24,369 bases of DNA from JAAEQG01 sp023133475. GTDB taxonomy: Bacteria; Planctomycetota; Phycisphaerae; UBA1845. A program made the position numbers and the translations under genes. The notes under the pieces were generated by a model. The model was not told the DNA's origin. It saw nothing but the letters and a program-made list of their open reading frames with translations, and did not search any database. The stretch's first letter is position 1, and every line of letters begins with the position of its first letter. Positions 23,582-24,369 of this stretch are shown piece after piece. The DNA lies in assembly GCA_030631415.1 (NCBI GenBank), contig DAOVLE010000051.1, positions 1 to 24,369 of the forward strand, given 5' to 3'.

Positions 23582-24229
23582 ATGAGTAAACCACGGCGTC
23601 ATCTTTTCTCTTTGCACGAGTTGCTGATTATGGCTGCTCTGGCGGCGTTGGGGGGCGTCTCGAGTGCGGCGTTGAGTATCATCCGCGCCGCCGCGCATGC
23701 GGTGGTGGCTTTGCCCGGCGGGATGCAGTTTTTGGCCGGCATTCATGTGTTGTGGCTGGTGCTGGCGGTGGGGCTGATACGCAAGCCCGGGGCAGCCACG
23801 ATCACCGGCTTGCTCAAGGGGGCGGTCGAGCTTTTCTCCGGGAACCCCCACGGCCTGCTGGTGCTCATCATCAGCGGCATGGCTGGTTTGTCGGTTGACG
23901 TGATATGGCTGCTGCTGCGGGGGCGTAAGCACCAGATTGTCTATATGTTGGCCGGCGCGGTGGGTTCGGCGAGTAATGTGCTGGTATTCGCGTTTGCGGC
24001 TTCGCTTCCCGGCAGTGACGTGGTGGTGGCTGGTGTAGCGGGGTTGGTGTGCGTGGCTTTGGTCAGTGGAGCCGTATTGGCGGGGATGCTGGGATGGTGG
24101 TTGCAGGGGGCGCTTCGCCGGGCAGGGGTCATGCCGCCTTCGGCGGCACCGGGAAACCATGAAAACGGGGTCGGGCGTAGGGTGGGTGGAACCTCGCAAA
24201 GCGAGGTGAAACCCACCAACCAGGGATGA
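23582..24229 (+). CDS. ECF transporter S component, YkoE-like
   Basis: This 215-residue integral membrane protein has about five to six hydrophobic segments and the pattern LIMAALAALGGVSS, then VGLIRKPGAATITGLLKGAVELFSGNPHG, which matches the YkoE group of ECF substrate-specific components (thiamin/hydroxymethylpyrimidine type). It would bind a small cofactor or precursor and work with an EcfT and ATPases not seen here; they may lie beyond the right edge. The gene starts 8 bases after the lipoprotein stop. From about residue 183 (24128) the frame is repeat R5 plus R1, so the last 33 residues are repeat-encoded. No TPP or cobalamin riboswitch motif is seen upstream. Confidence 0.75.
   Translation: MSKPRRHLFSLHELLIMAALAALGGVSSAALSIIRAAAHAVVALPGGMQFLAGIHVLWLVLAVGLIRKPGAATITGLLKGAVELFSGNPHGLLVLIISGMAGLSVDVIWLLLRGRKHQIVYMLAGAVGSASNVLVFAFAASLPGSDVVVAGVAGLVCVALVSGAVLAGMLGWWLQGALRRAGVMPPSAAPGNHENGVGRRVGGTSQSEVKPTNQG
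24128..24217. repeat. Repeat R5 joined to R1 variant
   Basis: Second copy of the element at 8151-8225. It begins GTCATGCCGCCTTCGGCGGC and continues into GTAGGGTGGGTGG-ACCTCGC-AAA-GCGAGGT, the form found at 377-417. It lies inside the open frame of the ECF gene. Confidence 0.88.
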
Positions 24230-24253
24230 CTGACGTAGGGTGGGTGGCGGGTG

Positions 24254-24280
24254 GCATGGTCCACGTTTACGTGGCCATGC
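24254..24280. repeat. Hairpin GGCATGG/CCATGC (R6)
   Basis: GGCATGGTCCACG and CGTGGCCATGC pair around TTTA with one unpaired base. Confidence 0.7.
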
Positions 24281-24346
24281 AGAGGGCAGATGACGCGATG
24301 GAAAGACCAAACGTGCCAGGGCTGCCCAGAACATCCTCACGCAATA

Positions 24347-24369
24347 CATGCCCACGCAAGCGTGGGCAT
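24347..24369. repeat. Hairpin CATGCCCACGC/GCGTGGGCAT
   Basis: A palindrome with the small loop AA that runs into the right edge of the window. Similar elements are common in planctomycete genomes, as I remember. The rest of 24230-24346 holds no gene that I see. Confidence 0.75.

Overview
The window looks like a piece of a high-GC planctomycete-type genome (class Phycisphaerae or a relative). This is an inference from three things: the gene content, many genes without a clear Shine-Dalgarno site, and several families of GC-rich palindromic repeats in almost every gap, of a kind I remember from planctomycete genomes. No rRNA, tRNA, CRISPR array or intact insertion sequence was found.

Positions 1-15429 are a plus-strand surface polysaccharide locus. 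In order: the end of an opine-dehydrogenase-like gene, a CapA-type metallophosphatase, a sulfotransferase, a Wzx-like flippase, an O-antigen ligase/polymerase-like protein, a GT4 glycosyltransferase, rfbF, rfbG, an SDR sugar epimerase/reductase, a second GT4 glycosyltransferase, and two tandem CapK/PaaK-like adenylate-forming enzymes. Together they suggest a CDP-6-deoxyhexose-containing, probably sulfated and acyl-modified polysaccharide that is flipped across the membrane and then polymerised or ligated. No rfbH is present here.

Positions 15400-21671 are mixed: a small Lys/Ala-rich membrane protein (minus), a family 1 solute-binding protein whose start is buried in repeats, a lipoprotein and a DUF6504-like protein (minus, overlapping), an unknown membrane protein, an orphan trpF (minus), an alpha/beta-hydrolase-like lipoprotein and a small lipoprotein.

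Positions 21726-24229 form a divergent module. A ModE-type DNA-binding protein and a THEP1-like NTPase are on the minus strand. A lipoprotein with a molybdopterin-oxidoreductase-type fold and a YkoE-like ECF S component are on the plus strand. A 9-8-9 palindrome resembling a ModE box lies in the divergent promoter region, so a molybdenum- or cofactor-responsive transport system is a reasonable hypothesis.

The most unusual signal is the repeat network. A directional double hairpin with GTAGGGCGGG ends sits at three of four convergent gene junctions. Repeats supply the stop codon of eight genes and the last residues of several proteins. One repeat holds a nested insertion bounded by 11-bp direct repeats, and one gap is a near-perfect 261-bp palindrome. 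The gaps longer than 300 bp (8142-8585, 15745-16080, 18364-18830) hold mostly repeats and no convincing gene.
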